Notes: a model not told the origin generated them from the sequence alone. 64,000 bases of DNA from Erythrobacter sp. HL-111 (GCF_900105095.1 NZ_LT629743.1:1116001-1180000); one strand, 5' to 3'. Counted from the stretch's first letter, positions 18,867 to 27,081 are shown. Program-made: numbers and translations.

Positions 18867-19955
18867 CTAGAACCGTCCCCAGACGAAGCGGCTGGACAGG
18901 GCATAGTTCCAGACCGACCCGATCAGGATGCCCGCGAGCGCGGCGAGCGCCCAGAACACCCCCTGGCTCTCCAGTAACGTCGCCACCGCCACGTTGGCGA
19001 AGCCGCCCACCGCGCAGGTTCCGCAGAAACCCAGCCAGCCGCGCAGAACCGCACCCGCACCGCGCAGACGCTGGTCGCGATAGGTCAGCCAGTTGTTGAG
19101 CCAGAAGTTGAAGCTCATCGCCACCAGCACCGCGAGAGCCTGCGCCAGCGTGAAGCCTTCCTCGTAGACGAAGAGCAGCGCGGTCAGCACCGCGAAATGG
19201 ACGATCACGCCCAGCGCGCCGACCGTGCCGAACAGGGCGAAGCGGGTGGGGATCAGGCGGCCCATGGTCTTGTCGTAGAGCCCGGCGAGGAAATCGAACA
19301 GGATCGCGCGGTCGAGCTTGCTCACCCCTTCGCGCCGGGCCGCGAAATCGAGCGGGAATTCCCTGACGCGCAGCGGCCTGTCCGAAGTGGCGAGAAGGTC
19401 GAGCAGGATCTTGAAACCTATGCCGGAGAGGCGCGGGACGAGCGCGCGCGCCGTCGCGGTCGGCAGCATGAAATAGCCGCTCATCGGGTCGGTCAGCTCC
19501 ACGCCGGTCAGGGAGCGCGCGATGCGGTTGGCAAGTCCCGAAAGCTTCTCGCGCTCCGGGTTCGCCCAGTTCGCCGTGCTCGCCCCTTCGGCAAAGCGGC
19601 TGGCGACGCAGACGTCCGCCTCTCCCGCCTTCAGCGCCGCGAGCATCGGCGGCAGCAGGGCGGGATCGTGCTGGTGGTCGGCGTCCATCACCGCGGCATA
19701 GGGGGCGGCGGTGGCGCAGAACCCCTCGATCGCCGCGCTCGCCAGGCCGCGCCGCCCGATCCGCTGGATCACCCGCACCCGCCGGTCGGTCAGCGCCAGC
19801 GCGCGCGCCTCGTCCGCCGTGCCGTCGCGGCTGTCGTCGTCGACGATCAGGACTTCCCAGCCCTCCGGCCCGAGCGCGCCCTCGATCCGCTCGACCAGCG
19901 GGGCGAGATTGCCGCGCTCGTTGAGCGTCGGAAGGATGATGGCCAGTTGGAGCAT
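18867..19955 (-). CDS. GT2 glycosyltransferase fused to GtrA domain (polyprenol-phosphate mannose synthase-like)
   Basis: Protein of 362 residues. Residues 1-225 are a GT2 domain of the dolichol-phosphate mannose synthase type (IILPTLNERGNL, VIVDD-type EVLIVDDDSRDGT, AAVMDADHQHDP, and MSGYFMLP). Residues 230-362 form four membrane helices of a GtrA-like domain, ending SVWNYALSSRFVWGRF. It probably charges a polyprenol phosphate with mannose for the GT39 enzyme encoded convergently. The stop TAG lies within the CTAG target duplication of IS1380 copy 1, so the IS abuts the stop codon. Confidence 0.9.
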   Translation of the reverse strand: MLQLAIILPTLNERGNLAPLVERIEGALGPEGWEVLIVDDDSRDGTADEARALALTDRRVRVIQRIGRRGLASAAIEGFCATAAPYAAVMDADHQHDPALLPPMLAALKAGEADVCVASRFAEGASTANWANPEREKLSGLANRIARSLTGVELTDPMSGYFMLPTATARALVPRLSGIGFKILLDLLATSDRPLRVREFPLDFAARREGVSKLDRAILFDFLAGLYDKTMGRLIPTRFALFGTVGALGVIVHFAVLTALLFVYEEGFTLAQALAVLVAMSFNFWLNNWLTYRDQRLRGAGAVLRGWLGFCGTCAVGGFANVAVATLLESQGVFWALAALAGILIGSVWNYALSSRFVWGRF

Positions 19956-19970
19956 GGCGCCCGCGGCGGA

Positions 19971-21029
19971 TCAGAGCCGCTCGCGCACCGCCGCGCCGAT
20001 CGCCTCGGTGCCGTGATCGCCGCCGAGGTCGCCGCCGCGGATCCCGTCGGCGAGCGCCTTGGCCACCGCCGCCTCGATCCGCGCGGCGTCCTCCTCGCGG
20101 CCGAAGGAATGGCGCAGCATCATCGCCGCCGACAGGATCGTCGCCATCGGGTTCGCCCTGCCCTCGCCGGCAATGTCGGGCGCGCTGCCGTGGATCGGCT
20201 CGTAAAGGCCGAAAGTGCCGTATCCCGTCTGCCGTTCGCCCAGCGAGGCGCTCGGCAGGAGGCCGATCGAACCGACCGCCGCGCTGGCGAGGTCGGACAG
20301 GATGTCGCCGAACAGGTTGCCCGTGAGCATCACCCGGAACTGCGCCGGGTGCGCGATCACCTGCATCGCGGCGTTGTCGACATACATGTGGGAAAGCTCG
20401 ACCTCGCGGTAACCGCCTGCGACCTCGCTCACCACGTCGCGCCAGACCTGGCTGGTTTCGAGCACGTTGGCCTTGTCGACGCTCGTCAGCCCGGCTCCCA
20501 TGGCCTTGGCGGCGCGGAAGGCGACATGGGCGATGCGCCGGATTTCCGGGGCGCTGTAGGCCATTTCGTCCCAGCCCTCGCGCTCGCCCGAATCCGTGGT
20601 GCGCTCGCCCTTCTTCCCGAAATAGACGTCGCCGGTAAGCTCGCGCACGATCAGGATGTCCAGCTCGCGCGCGATTTCGGGGCGCAGCGGCGAAAGGTGT
20701 TCGAGCCCTTCGAACACCCTGGCCGGACGCAAGTTGGCGAACAGGCCCAGCTCCTTGCGAAGGCCGAGGATCGCCTGTTCGGGCCGCAGATGGCGTTCCA
20801 GCCCGTCGCAGGACGGATCGCCCACCGCGCCGAACAGCACGGCATCGGCGGCGCGGGCCATTTCCAGCGTCTCCTGCGGAAGCGGGTGCCCGTGGCGCCT
20901 GTAGGCGATCCCGCCGACATCGCCTTCGAACAGGGTGAGCTGCGGCAGGGCAAGGCTTTCGAGCACGCGCACCGCCTCGCGCGTGACTTCAGGACCGATC
21001 CCGTCGCCGGGCAGCACCGCGATTTTCAT
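19971..21029 (-). CDS. leuB: 3-isopropylmalate dehydrogenase
   Basis: Leucine biosynthesis, oxidative decarboxylation of 3-isopropylmalate with NAD. Protein of 352 residues, starting [15 protein letters not shown]. Conserved active-site segments include [45 protein letters not shown], the metal-binding [10 protein letters not shown] and [15 protein letters not shown]. The length and domain order are normal. It lies 15 bases upstream of the GT2 gene on the same strand and 11 bases after recO, so they may be co-transcribed, though the functions are unrelated. Confidence 0.97.
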   Translation of the reverse strand: MKIAVLPGDGIGPEVTREAVRVLESLALPQLTLFEGDVGGIAYRRHGHPLPQETLEMARAADAVLFGAVGDPSCDGLERHLRPEQAILGLRKELGLFANLRPARVFEGLEHLSPLRPEIARELDILIVRELTGDVYFGKKGERTTDSGEREGWDEMAYSAPEIRRIAHVAFRAAKAMGAGLTSVDKANVLETSQVWRDVVSEVAGGYREVELSHMYVDNAAMQVIAHPAQFRVMLTGNLFGDILSDLASAAVGSIGLLPSASLGERQTGYGTFGLYEPIHGSAPDIAGEGRANPMATILSAAMMLRHSFGREEDAARIEAAVAKALADGIRGGDLGGDHGTEAIGAAVRERL

Positions 21030-21040
21030 TCAACAGCCCC

Positions 21041-21655
21041 TCACCTCACCATCCGGGCAAGCCGTTCGCCCAGGAGGACGCGCGCGGCCATACCATCGCC
21101 CGGGCTTCCTGCAAGGGCGTGCCGCCCCATCGGCCCGTGCAGCGCGCGGAAGGCGGCGAATTGCTGCTCCAGCGGCGCATCGAGCGGCGGGGCGGCCTCG
21201 CCCGGCGGCGCGCCATAGCCGGTCTCGCGCAGCAGCAGCGTCTCGTAGGCGACCATCGCGCCGAGCCAGCCGCGCGCCGAGCGCGCATGGCAGATCGCCC
21301 CGAGCAGCCCGTCGAGCGCGCAGTGCAGGGCGGGGTAAGGATTGCGTTCGGGCAGGGCCGAGGCGGTGAGCGTGCAGGCCCACTGGATCGCCGCGGCGGG
21401 CAGCGGCTCGGTCATCCAGGGGGCGCGGCTTTCCTCGAGTTCGAGCCGGGCGAAGGGCAGTTGGCTGTCCGATTTGGCGGAAAGTTCGAGCGCGACGCGG
21501 TTGCCGGGTATGACGACGGGCCGCATCCGCCGTCCGCGTCCTCCGGCGACATAGGCCGCGACAAGGCCGTGCCGTTCGGTCATCAGCCGCGCGATCACGG
21601 CATTCTCGCCATGGGCGCGCGCGGCGAGCAGGATGGCAGGCGCGCGCAGGTGCAT
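21041..21655 (-). CDS. recO: DNA repair protein RecO
   Basis: RecO helps RecR load RecA on SSB-coated DNA. Protein of 204 residues with the N-terminal OB fold (APAILLAARAHGENAVIARL, GLVAAYVAGGRGRRMRPV, PGNRV) and the helical domain ending ARVLLGERLARMV. The length is slightly short compared with 230-250 residues in many species, as in other sphingomonads. Zinc cysteines typical of some RecO proteins are absent. Confidence 0.92.
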   Translation of the reverse strand: MHLRAPAILLAARAHGENAVIARLMTERHGLVAAYVAGGRGRRMRPVVIPGNRVALELSAKSDSQLPFARLELEESRAPWMTEPLPAAAIQWACTLTASALPERNPYPALHCALDGLLGAICHARSARGWLGAMVAYETLLLRETGYGAPPGEAAPPLDAPLEQQFAAFRALHGPMGRHALAGSPGDGMAARVLLGERLARMVR

Positions 21656-21675
21656 GACGCGCGCGCCTCAGCCGG

Positions 21676-21927
21676 TCACTTCGCGGCGAGCTTCGCCTCG
21701 AGTTCGGCGACCTTCGCTTCGAGCGCGTCGGCCTGTTCGCGCGCCTTCTGCGCCATGGCCTTGACCGTGTCGAATTCCTCGCGGGAGACGAAATCCATGC
21801 CGCCCATCGCCTCGCGCAGGCGTTCGCGCGCATTGTCGCGCGCCTCGCGGCTCATGCCGGCAAAGGTACCGGCCGCGCTGTTGGCGAGTTTGACGAAGTC
21901 GGCGATGATCGGGTTCTGGCTCTGCAT
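21676..21927 (-). CDS. UbiK-like accessory factor (BMFP domain)
   Basis: Protein of 83 residues. The C-terminal half is a coiled coil (MAQKAREQADALEAKVAELE) preceded by MDFVSREEFDTVKAMAQKAR, the hallmark of the BMFP/UbiK family. UbiK in Escherichia coli assists ubiquinone biosynthesis complexes in the cytosol, and related proteins are membrane-fusogenic in vitro. It lies just upstream of recO on the same strand. Confidence 0.85.
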   Translation of the reverse strand: MQSQNPIIADFVKLANSAAGTFAGMSREARDNARERLREAMGGMDFVSREEFDTVKAMAQKAREQADALEAKVAELEAKLAAK

Positions 21928-21973
21928 GGCGTCTATTTGGTTGCGAGGGCGCCGTTTGTCCAGCGGTTACGCG

Positions 21974-22531
21974 TCACTCCGCGCCGAGGTCGAAGCGTTC
22001 GATCGCCCCGCTCGGGTTCGCCGGGCCGCCGTCCGGGTTCTCGGCGATGAACTGGTAGTTGAGCGCCGCGGCGAAGCTCGCCCAGGCGAGATAGGGCAGG
22101 AGCAGGATCCCCGCCCATTTGCGCACCCGCCAATAGAGCACGACGACGAAGAGCAGGCTGACCACCGAATAGCCCAGCACGTAAAGCGCGATCCGCATTT
22201 CCTGCAGCCCGAAGAACACCGGCGTCCAGGCGAGCGGGCCGATGAAGTGCAGCGCGAAGACGCCCAGCGCCAGCGCCCGCCCGCGCGCGCCCCACGCGCT
22301 CGCCACCAGCGCGCTGGCGAGCCCGATCATGACGTAGAGCACCCCCCACACGATCCCGAACACCGCCGGCGGCGGGAAGATCGCGGGCTTTTCGAGCGCG
22401 GCGAACCATGGCGTGTCGGCCCCGCCGATCTCGCCCGAAACGAAGCCGAGCAGCACGATCAGCGGAACGAAGAACAGGGACCAGCGCAAAAAGCTTGTGC
22501 GCAACTGCCCTTTCGAAGCGAGTGTATGCAT
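21974..22531 (-). CDS. tspO: TspO/MBR family protein
   Basis: Membrane protein of 185 residues with five helices. Family signatures include WFAALEKPAIFPPPAVFGIVW, the tryptophan-rich AWTPVFFGLQEMRIAL and LPYLAWASFAAALNYQ. TspO proteins bind porphyrins and modulate tetrapyrrole or photosynthetic regulation in alphaproteobacteria. The start ATG at 22531 is preferred over the adjacent GTG at 22534 because GGGAGAGG lies at the right distance. Confidence 0.92.
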   Translation of the reverse strand: MHTLASKGQLRTSFLRWSLFFVPLIVLLGFVSGEIGGADTPWFAALEKPAIFPPPAVFGIVWGVLYVMIGLASALVASAWGARGRALALGVFALHFIGPLAWTPVFFGLQEMRIALYVLGYSVVSLLFVVVLYWRVRKWAGILLLPYLAWASFAAALNYQFIAENPDGGPANPSGAIERFDLGAE

Positions 22532-22920
22532 CACCTCTCCCGGCGATCCGCCGATCCGGCGGGCGGGGGCTGCGCCGCCCCTCGTCCCCGCCTCTCGCGC
22601 GAGTCGCCCTGCCTATGCCGGGGCCACTGCCCAGGCATCGCGCGATACACAAGCACGGGGCGAAGGCCAATCGCACCCGCCCGAACCGCGACGATGCCCG
22701 GCGCGCGGCTGTCCCGAAACCGGACATCCCCTGCGCGTTTCGGGGGACGCAAGGTGAAATGAGGCGAAATTATGACGATTTCGGTTAGCAAGGCGGGCGC
22801 ATTCTGCTACTCACGCCGCATTCTTGCCGCGATTCGGGGCGCTATGCGGCAGGAAATCCCACGCGCGTCCCAATCCAAAATCATGGCCCCGGTCAAGGGG
22901 CCGATTAGGGGAACACGAAA
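22532..22920. other. Intergenic region between tspO and the lipoprotein gene
   Basis: About 390 bases holding the divergent promoters of tspO and the acidic lipoprotein. No convincing small gene, RNA or repeat was seen. Confidence 0.4.
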
Positions 22921-23196
22921 ATGAAGACCACCAACCTTTTCTCGCTGATCGCCGTTTCCGGCGCCCTCGCTCTCACCGCCGCCTGCGCCGAGCCGGCTGA
23001 AGACGCCGCCACCGAAGCCGACACCACCTCGGTCGAAGAAACCGAAATGGCGCCGGAAGGCGAGATGGAAGGCATGGACATGGGCGAAGAAGGCATGGCC
23101 GAAGAAGGCATGACCGAAGAAGGCATGACCGAAGAAGGCATGACCGAAGAAGCTCCGGCCGAAGAAGCCGCCGAAGAAGAAGCTCCGGCCGAATAA
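22921..23196 (+). CDS. Small acidic repeat-containing lipoprotein
   Basis: Protein of 91 residues. The signal peptide MKTTNLFSLIAVSGALALTA ends in a lipobox with Cys22 (LTAAC). The mature part is almost entirely Glu, Ala, Met and Gly, with three tandem EEGMT units encoded by 15-base repeats at about 23098-23142. No known domain. It probably sits in a membrane as a short, strongly negative, methionine-rich tail; metal binding or oxidant scavenging by the Met residues is only a guess. A strong terminator follows directly. Confidence 0.8.
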   Translation: MKTTNLFSLIAVSGALALTAACAEPAEDAATEADTTSVEETEMAPEGEMEGMDMGEEGMAEEGMTEEGMTEEGMTEEAPAEEAAEEEAPAE

Positions 23197-23224
23197 TCGG
23201 TCCGGCCTTCGGGCTGACGAAAGG

Positions 23225-23260
23225 GCCGGTGGCAGCGATGCGCTGCCGCCGGCCTTTTTC
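23225..23260 (+). terminator. Rho-independent terminator
   Basis: GGCCGGTGGCAGCG-ATG-CGCTGCCGCCGGCC forms a near-perfect GC stem followed by TTTTT. It ends the transcript of the small acidic lipoprotein gene and may also help end the convergent tlyA transcript. Confidence 0.9.
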
Positions 23261-23311
23261 GTTGCGGCCATCCACGCGGCCGCGCGCCGGTCCGCCCGAT
23301 CGGCCGCCCGA

Positions 23312-24112
23312 TCAGCCGCCCGTTCGACCTCGCCGGGCGCTCACCAGGAATTCGACATTGCCCTGCGGCCCGGTGATCGGGCTCGTCACGATTCCCTCGA
23401 CCGCGAAACCGATCGTCCCGAGCCATTCGCGCACCTCGCCGCAGACGCGCTCGTGCAGCGCCGGATCGCGGACCACCCCGCCCTTGCCGACCTCGTGGCG
23501 CCCGACCTCGAACTGCGGCTTGATGAGAGCGACCACCCGGCAATCGGGCGCGGCGAGTTCCAGCGGGCGTTCGAGCACTTTCGCCAGCGCGATGAAGCTC
23601 GCATCGCACACCACGAGATCGCATTCCCGGTCTATCTCGGCGCGGGTGAGGATGCGTGCACTGGTCCGTTCGAGCACGGTCACGCGCGGGTCCTGCCGCA
23701 GCTTCCAGGCGAGCTGGTTGGTCCCCGAATCGACCGCGAAGACGTGCGCCGCGCCCCTTTCCAGCAGGACGTCGGTAAAGCCACCGGTGGATGAACCAAT
23801 GTCCATCGCCACCGCCCCCTGCACGTCGATCGCGAAAGCGTCGAGCGCATGGTCGAGCTTGATCCCGCCGCGGCTGACCCAGGGATGATCGCGCCCGCGC
23901 ACCTCGATCGCCGCGTCCTGCGGCACCTGCTGGCCGGGCTTGTCCACCTTCGCCTCGCCCGCGAACACCAGCCCCGCCATCACCAGCGCTTGCGCGCGCG
24001 TGCGGCTTTCGGCGAGCCCGCGCTCGACCAGCAGGTGGTCGACGCGGCGCTTGGCGGGCCTCGCGGGGCGAGCCGAGGAAGGGGGCGGCGTTTCCGGCAT
24101 GGACAAGCCCAT
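23312..24112 (-). CDS. tlyA: TlyA family rRNA methyltransferase / hemolysin-like protein
   Basis: Protein of 266 residues. An S4 RNA-binding domain at residues 20-80 (RRVDHLLVERGLAESRTRAQ) precedes an FtsJ-type methyltransferase fold with the SAM-binding DIGSSTGGFTDVLLERGAAH and the following VFAVDSGTNQLAWKLR. Characterised members 2'-O-methylate 16S/23S rRNA; the haemolysin label is historical. The start is 24112 or an in-frame ATG at 24100. Only 23-35 bases separate it from the divergent gene at 24136, so the promoters must overlap coding sequence. Confidence 0.9.
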   Translation of the reverse strand: MGLSMPETPPPSSARPARPAKRRVDHLLVERGLAESRTRAQALVMAGLVFAGEAKVDKPGQQVPQDAAIEVRGRDHPWVSRGGIKLDHALDAFAIDVQGAVAMDIGSSTGGFTDVLLERGAAHVFAVDSGTNQLAWKLRQDPRVTVLERTSARILTRAEIDRECDLVVCDASFIALAKVLERPLELAAPDCRVVALIKPQFEVGRHEVGKGGVVRDPALHERVCGEVREWLGTIGFAVEGIVTSPITGPQGNVEFLVSARRGRTGG

Positions 24113-24135
24113 GCCCTAGCGCGCAAAGTGCGGCC

Positions 24136-24717
24136 ATGAAAGCTGCCCTGCCCGTCATCGCCGCCACGCTGGCGCTCGCCGCCTGCATCCCTTCCGCCCC
24201 CGCCCCGACGCCCGCGCCCGCCCCGGCCCCCACGCCGGCGGCCCGGCCGGCTCCGGCGCCTTCCCCGACGCCTTCGCCGTCTCCGACACCGGTCCCGAGT
24301 CCGACTCCGGCACCGGCCCCCGAGAACTGGATGGACGCACCCGCCACGCCGGGAGAATGGGGCTATCGCCGGTCGCAGTCACGTTCGGTCGCCTTCTTCG
24401 AACTGGCCGATCCCAGGGACGGGGGAATGGGCCTGACATGCAGCTTCGGCTCCGGCGCGATCATGTTGGGGGTCTTCGCGGCACCCGACAACCAGACCCC
24501 CCAGGTGCGGATCAGGACCGAAACGGCGGAACGTGAATTCGTCGCCCGCCCCGGCGGGGGCGCGGCCGATCGGCTGGTGTTCATCCCGGCAAACGATCCG
24601 ATCCTCGATGCGATGGCGCTCTCCAAGGGACGCTTCGCGCTCGAGGTCGAGGGGACGCCGCCGCTCTACCTGCCCAGCCATGCCGAGGTCAGCCGCGTGA
24701 TCGAGGATTGCCGGTGA
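24136..24717 (+). CDS. Proline-rich lipoprotein, unknown function
   Basis: Protein of 193 residues. The signal peptide ends in a lipobox with Cys17 (LALAAC). Residues 20-60 are a Pro-Ala-Thr-Ser tether (PAPTPAPAPAPTPA) that would hold the globular C-terminal domain away from the membrane. That domain (WGYRRSQSRSVAFFELADPR, LTCSFGSGAIML, ILDAMALSKGRFALEVEG) resembles short periplasmic domains of unknown function seen in sphingomonads. It is divergent from tlyA. Confidence 0.8.
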   Translation: MKAALPVIAATLALAACIPSAPAPTPAPAPAPTPAARPAPAPSPTPSPSPTPVPSPTPAPAPENWMDAPATPGEWGYRRSQSRSVAFFELADPRDGGMGLTCSFGSGAIMLGVFAAPDNQTPQVRIRTETAEREFVARPGGGAADRLVFIPANDPILDAMALSKGRFALEVEGTPPLYLPSHAEVSRVIEDCR

Positions 24718-24846
24718 TCCCGCACGGGCGCCGCCGCATCGGGCGCTCGCCACCCACCTGAAGCGCGCGTCCCGGCGAAGGAGATTCGCGCTTATCCACA
24801 GCGGCGACTGCCTATCGCGCCAGTCTTCTGCATGTAACAAAGAAAA

Positions 24847-24874
24847 GGCGTCCGGAATTTCCCGCCGGACGCCC
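24847..24874 (-). terminator. Candidate terminator on the minus strand
   Basis: GGCGTCCGG and CCGGACGCC flank a 10-base loop; on the minus strand the stem is followed by TTTTCTTTG. No annotated minus-strand gene lies just upstream, so it may end an antisense or unrecognised RNA, or insulate the following RNA locus. Confidence 0.6.
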
Positions 24875-24932
24875 CATAAGTCCTCAATGCGATGAAGGCT
24901 CATTGTGACGCGGGAAAAGATTTTTTCAAGTC

Positions 24933-24961
24933 TTGCACAGCCCCCTGCCATGATTCACATA
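24933..24961 (+). promoter_or_regulatory. Possible promoter of the small RNA locus
   Basis: TTGCAC (24933-24938) is followed after 17 bases by CACATA (24956-24961). The -35 is good and the -10 weak. It would start a transcript near 24968 leading into the extreme Shine-Dalgarno sequence. Confidence 0.3.
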
Positions 24962-25047
24962 GAGGACGAGGCCAGCGGCGAACGCGGTTCTCGGCCCCCG
25001 GTGAAACGGCAGGGTCTTGGCACACTAGCGCGAAAGGAGGTGATCCG

Positions 25048-25104
25048 ATGTCTCATGGTTCAGCAGAGAGGTCGGCAAGTTTCCGCGCGGAGCACTATCG
25101 GTAA
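25048..25104 (+). CDS. 18-codon small ORF with extreme ribosome binding site
   Basis: ATG at 25048 begins the peptide MSHGSAERSASFRAEHYR and ends at TAA. The AGGAGG core lies 7 bases before the ATG, optimal spacing, and the pairing with 16S rRNA extends over 15 bases. The peptide is basic and polar without a signal or membrane segment. Such strong initiation for so short an ORF suggests either a regulatory leader or a real micropeptide. Too short for homology judgement. Confidence 0.5.
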   Translation: MSHGSAERSASFRAEHYR

Positions 25105-25152
25105 GACGGTACCCCTAGAGGCTTCGTGAGCGGCACTTCCTGGCCGCTGACC

Positions 25153-25215
25153 ATGAAAGGGCGTTTCCATCCGCCACGGCACAAGGGGCGGGCTGGAAGC
25201 GCCCTTTTCATTTTT
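25153..25215 (+). terminator. Rho-independent terminator of the small RNA locus
   Basis: GAAAGGGCGTTTCCA and TGGAAGCGCCCTTTTC pair (one G-T) around a loop of about 25 bases and are followed by ATTTTTT. It ends the transcript before the dispersed repeat and ilvE. Confidence 0.8.
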
Positions 25216-25369
25216 TGCTTTGCGTCTTTCGTCCGCACGCCATCCGGCGTGCGATGTCCTCGGCGCCGACGGGATTGCGGGCGGGTGGTGGCCCTTGCGG
25301 CCTTTCGGGCCGGACTGGCAGGATATGCGCGCGGGCTCCCTCGGACACACCCGAAAACAAGCGCTGCGC

Positions 25370-25462
25370 CGGGGCAAAGCCGTCGCAAGCGCGAGTGTGC
25401 GCCCGCAGCGCCGAGGGCGCGAGGACATTGCAGCGCGGATGCGCTGTGCAAAACAAGACTCC
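25370..25462. repeat. Dispersed repeat, copy B
   Basis: Partner of the repeat at 5831-5925, in the same orientation, sharing long blocks such as GCAGCGCGGATGCGCTG and CAAGCGCGA. Located between the RNA terminator and the ilvE start. Confidence 0.75.
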
Positions 25463-25501
25463 GGCTTGCCCAAGTGCACCGGCCATATTAACCGCCGATC
25501 C

Positions 25502-26581
25502 ATGCAGTTCACCCGCCTCCCCCATCCCTCGCCCACGCCCGCCGAACGGCGTGCCGAGCTGATCGCCGATCCCGGGTTCGGAAAGATCTTCACCGATCAC
25601 ATGGTGACGATCGATTACGACGAGGACCGGGGCGGATGGCAGGCCCCGACGATTGGCCCGCGCCAGCCGCTGACGCTCGATCCGGCGGCAAGCGTGCTGC
25701 ATTACGCGCAGGAAATCTTCGAAGGCATGAAGGCCTTCGCCCACGCCGACGGCGGGCTCGCGCTGTTCCGGCCCGAGGCCAACGCCGCCCGCTTCAACGC
25801 CAGCGCGCGGCGCATGGCAATGCCCGAACTGCCCGAGGAGACCTTCCTCGCCGCGGTGCGCGAAGCGGTCACCGCCGATGCCGACTGGCTGCCGCCGATC
25901 GAGGGCGGATCGCTCTATATCCGCCCCTTCATGTTCGCGTCCGAGGCGTTTCTCGGCGTGCGCCCGGCGAAACAGTACAAGTTCCTCGTTTTGCTCTCGG
26001 CTGCGGGCAGCTATTTCAGGGGCGGGGTCGCGCCGGTCCGGATCTGGGTCGCGCAGGGCTATGTCCGCGCCGCTCCGGGCGGGACGGGCGCGGCCAAGAC
26101 CGGCGGGAACTACGCCGCATCCCTAGTGCCGCAGGCGCAGGCGATCGCGCAGGGCTGCGACCAGGTCGTGTTCCTCGATGCGGTCGAGAACAGGTGGATC
26201 GAGGAACTGGGCGGCATGAACCTGTTCTTCGTGCGCGCCGACGGCAGCGTCATCACCCCGCCGCTGACCGGCACGATCCTGCCCGGCATCACCCGCGACA
26301 GCCTCATCGCCATGCTGCGAGCCGAAGGGCTCGACGTGCGCGAGGAACCCTATTCGCTCGAACAATGGCGCAGCGAAGCGGAAAGCGGCGCGCTGACCGA
26401 GACGATGGCCTGCGGCACCGCCGCGGTGGTCACGCCGGTCGGCACGGTCGCCTCGCCCGAAGGCGAGTTCACCATCGGCGCAGGCGGGACCGGACAGCTG
26501 ACCGCAAAGATGCGCGAACAGCTGGTCGGCATCCAGCGCGGCACCGCGCCCGATCCGCACGGCTGGGTGACGAGGCTTTAG
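25502..26581 (+). CDS. ilvE: Branched-chain amino acid aminotransferase
   Basis: Fold type IV PLP aminotransferase of 359 residues in the class of longer (type II) BCATs. Key segments: LHYAQEIFEGMKAFAHADG, SLYIRPFMFASEAFLGV, AKTGGNYAASLVPQAQA (PLP-region lysine in the preceding AAKTGGNYA segment) and EAESGALTETMACGTAAVVTPVG, which holds the phosphate-binding GTAA. It catalyses the last step of Val/Leu/Ile synthesis. The start at 25502 gives the usual beginning; no strong ribosome binding site is visible. It follows the small RNA locus by about 290 bases. Confidence 0.92.
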   Translation: MQFTRLPHPSPTPAERRAELIADPGFGKIFTDHMVTIDYDEDRGGWQAPTIGPRQPLTLDPAASVLHYAQEIFEGMKAFAHADGGLALFRPEANAARFNASARRMAMPELPEETFLAAVREAVTADADWLPPIEGGSLYIRPFMFASEAFLGVRPAKQYKFLVLLSAAGSYFRGGVAPVRIWVAQGYVRAAPGGTGAAKTGGNYAASLVPQAQAIAQGCDQVVFLDAVENRWIEELGGMNLFFVRADGSVITPPLTGTILPGITRDSLIAMLRAEGLDVREEPYSLEQWRSEAESGALTETMACGTAAVVTPVGTVASPEGEFTIGAGGTGQLTAKMREQLVGIQRGTAPDPHGWVTRL

Positions 26582-26615
26582 AACCCGTTTACCCGACCCC
26601 TGTTATGTGCGCGGC

Positions 26616-26996
26616 ATGGCCAGCCTCGCACCCGTCTTTTCGGTCGTTCGCGACGATGCGCGGCGCGAAGTGCACTATGCGCTTTCGGGCCTGTTCACGG
26701 TCGAGGCGATCGACCGCTTCCTCGAGGAACTGCGCCGCACGGCGAAACCCTTCATCGAGGACCGCCGCGGCTTTCGCGCGGTCGGCGATCTCAGGCAGTG
26801 CAGCGTCCAGCCGCGCGACGTGGCCGAACGGATGCAGATGTCGCAGGACATCTCGGCCAAGGTCGGCGTCACGCGCATGGCGATCATCTATTCCTCGGTC
26901 CTCCAGATGCAGCAGCTGCGCCGGGTCAGCGGCGCGCTCGAAATGGGCTATTTCGAGGACATGGGCGAAGCGCTCGACTGGCTGCGCGCGCCCTGA
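26616..26996 (+). CDS. STAS/SpoIIAA-like protein, paralog 1
   Basis: Protein of 126 residues beginning MASLAPVFSVVRDDARREVH. The pattern of an N-terminal beta strand, then YALSGLFTVEAIDRFLEELR, AVGDLRQCSVQPR and a C-terminal GYFEDMGEALDWLRAP helix resembles single-domain STAS-like or SpoIIAA-like proteins common in sphingomonads. The start at 26616 is favoured over a GTG at 26607 because the downstream paralog has the same MASLAP beginning. Function unknown. Confidence 0.7.
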   Translation: MASLAPVFSVVRDDARREVHYALSGLFTVEAIDRFLEELRRTAKPFIEDRRGFRAVGDLRQCSVQPRDVAERMQMSQDISAKVGVTRMAIIYSSVLQMQQLRRVSGALEMGYFEDMGEALDWLRAP

Positions 26997-27081
26997 GGGG
27001 CAAGGCTCCGGCGCGGGCAGGGTGAAGAAAGTCCTGCCCGCGTTATCGCAATCTTTACGCAGGTGACGTTACGGAAAGGGC

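Larger units (their letters stand above)
24968..25215 (+). ncRNA. Candidate regulatory or leader RNA carrying a maximal Shine-Dalgarno sequence
   Basis: About 250 bases inferred as one transcript: putative promoter upstream, GAAAGGAGGTGATCC (25032-25046) perfectly complementary to 15 nt of the 16S rRNA 3' tail, an 18-codon ORF (25048-25104), a small stem-loop AGCGGC/GCCGCT (25129-25148), and a strong hairpin ending in a T-run. It is not a recognised RNA family to me. It could be a leader peptide transcript or a ribosome-binding regulatory RNA. Transcript ends are inferred. Confidence 0.5.
24718..25501. other. Intergenic region with RNA-like locus and repeat
   Basis: About 780 bases between the Pro-rich lipoprotein and ilvE. 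It contains a minus-strand hairpin (24847-24874), an apparent short transcription unit with an 18-codon ORF and terminator (about 24965-25215), and a dispersed repeat (25370-25462). Each is listed separately. Confidence 0.6.

Noticed and set aside
24379..24951. 190-codon frame on the minus strand overlapping the Pro-rich lipoprotein
   Set aside because: It is antisense to a gene with a clear signal peptide and lipobox, and it runs through the predicted terminator hairpin at 24847-24874.
25032..25046. Fragment of a 16S rRNA gene end on the minus strand
   Set aside because: Only the 15-base tail matches; the sequence before it does not continue into the conserved 16S 3' helix, and the plus strand has a well placed ATG.
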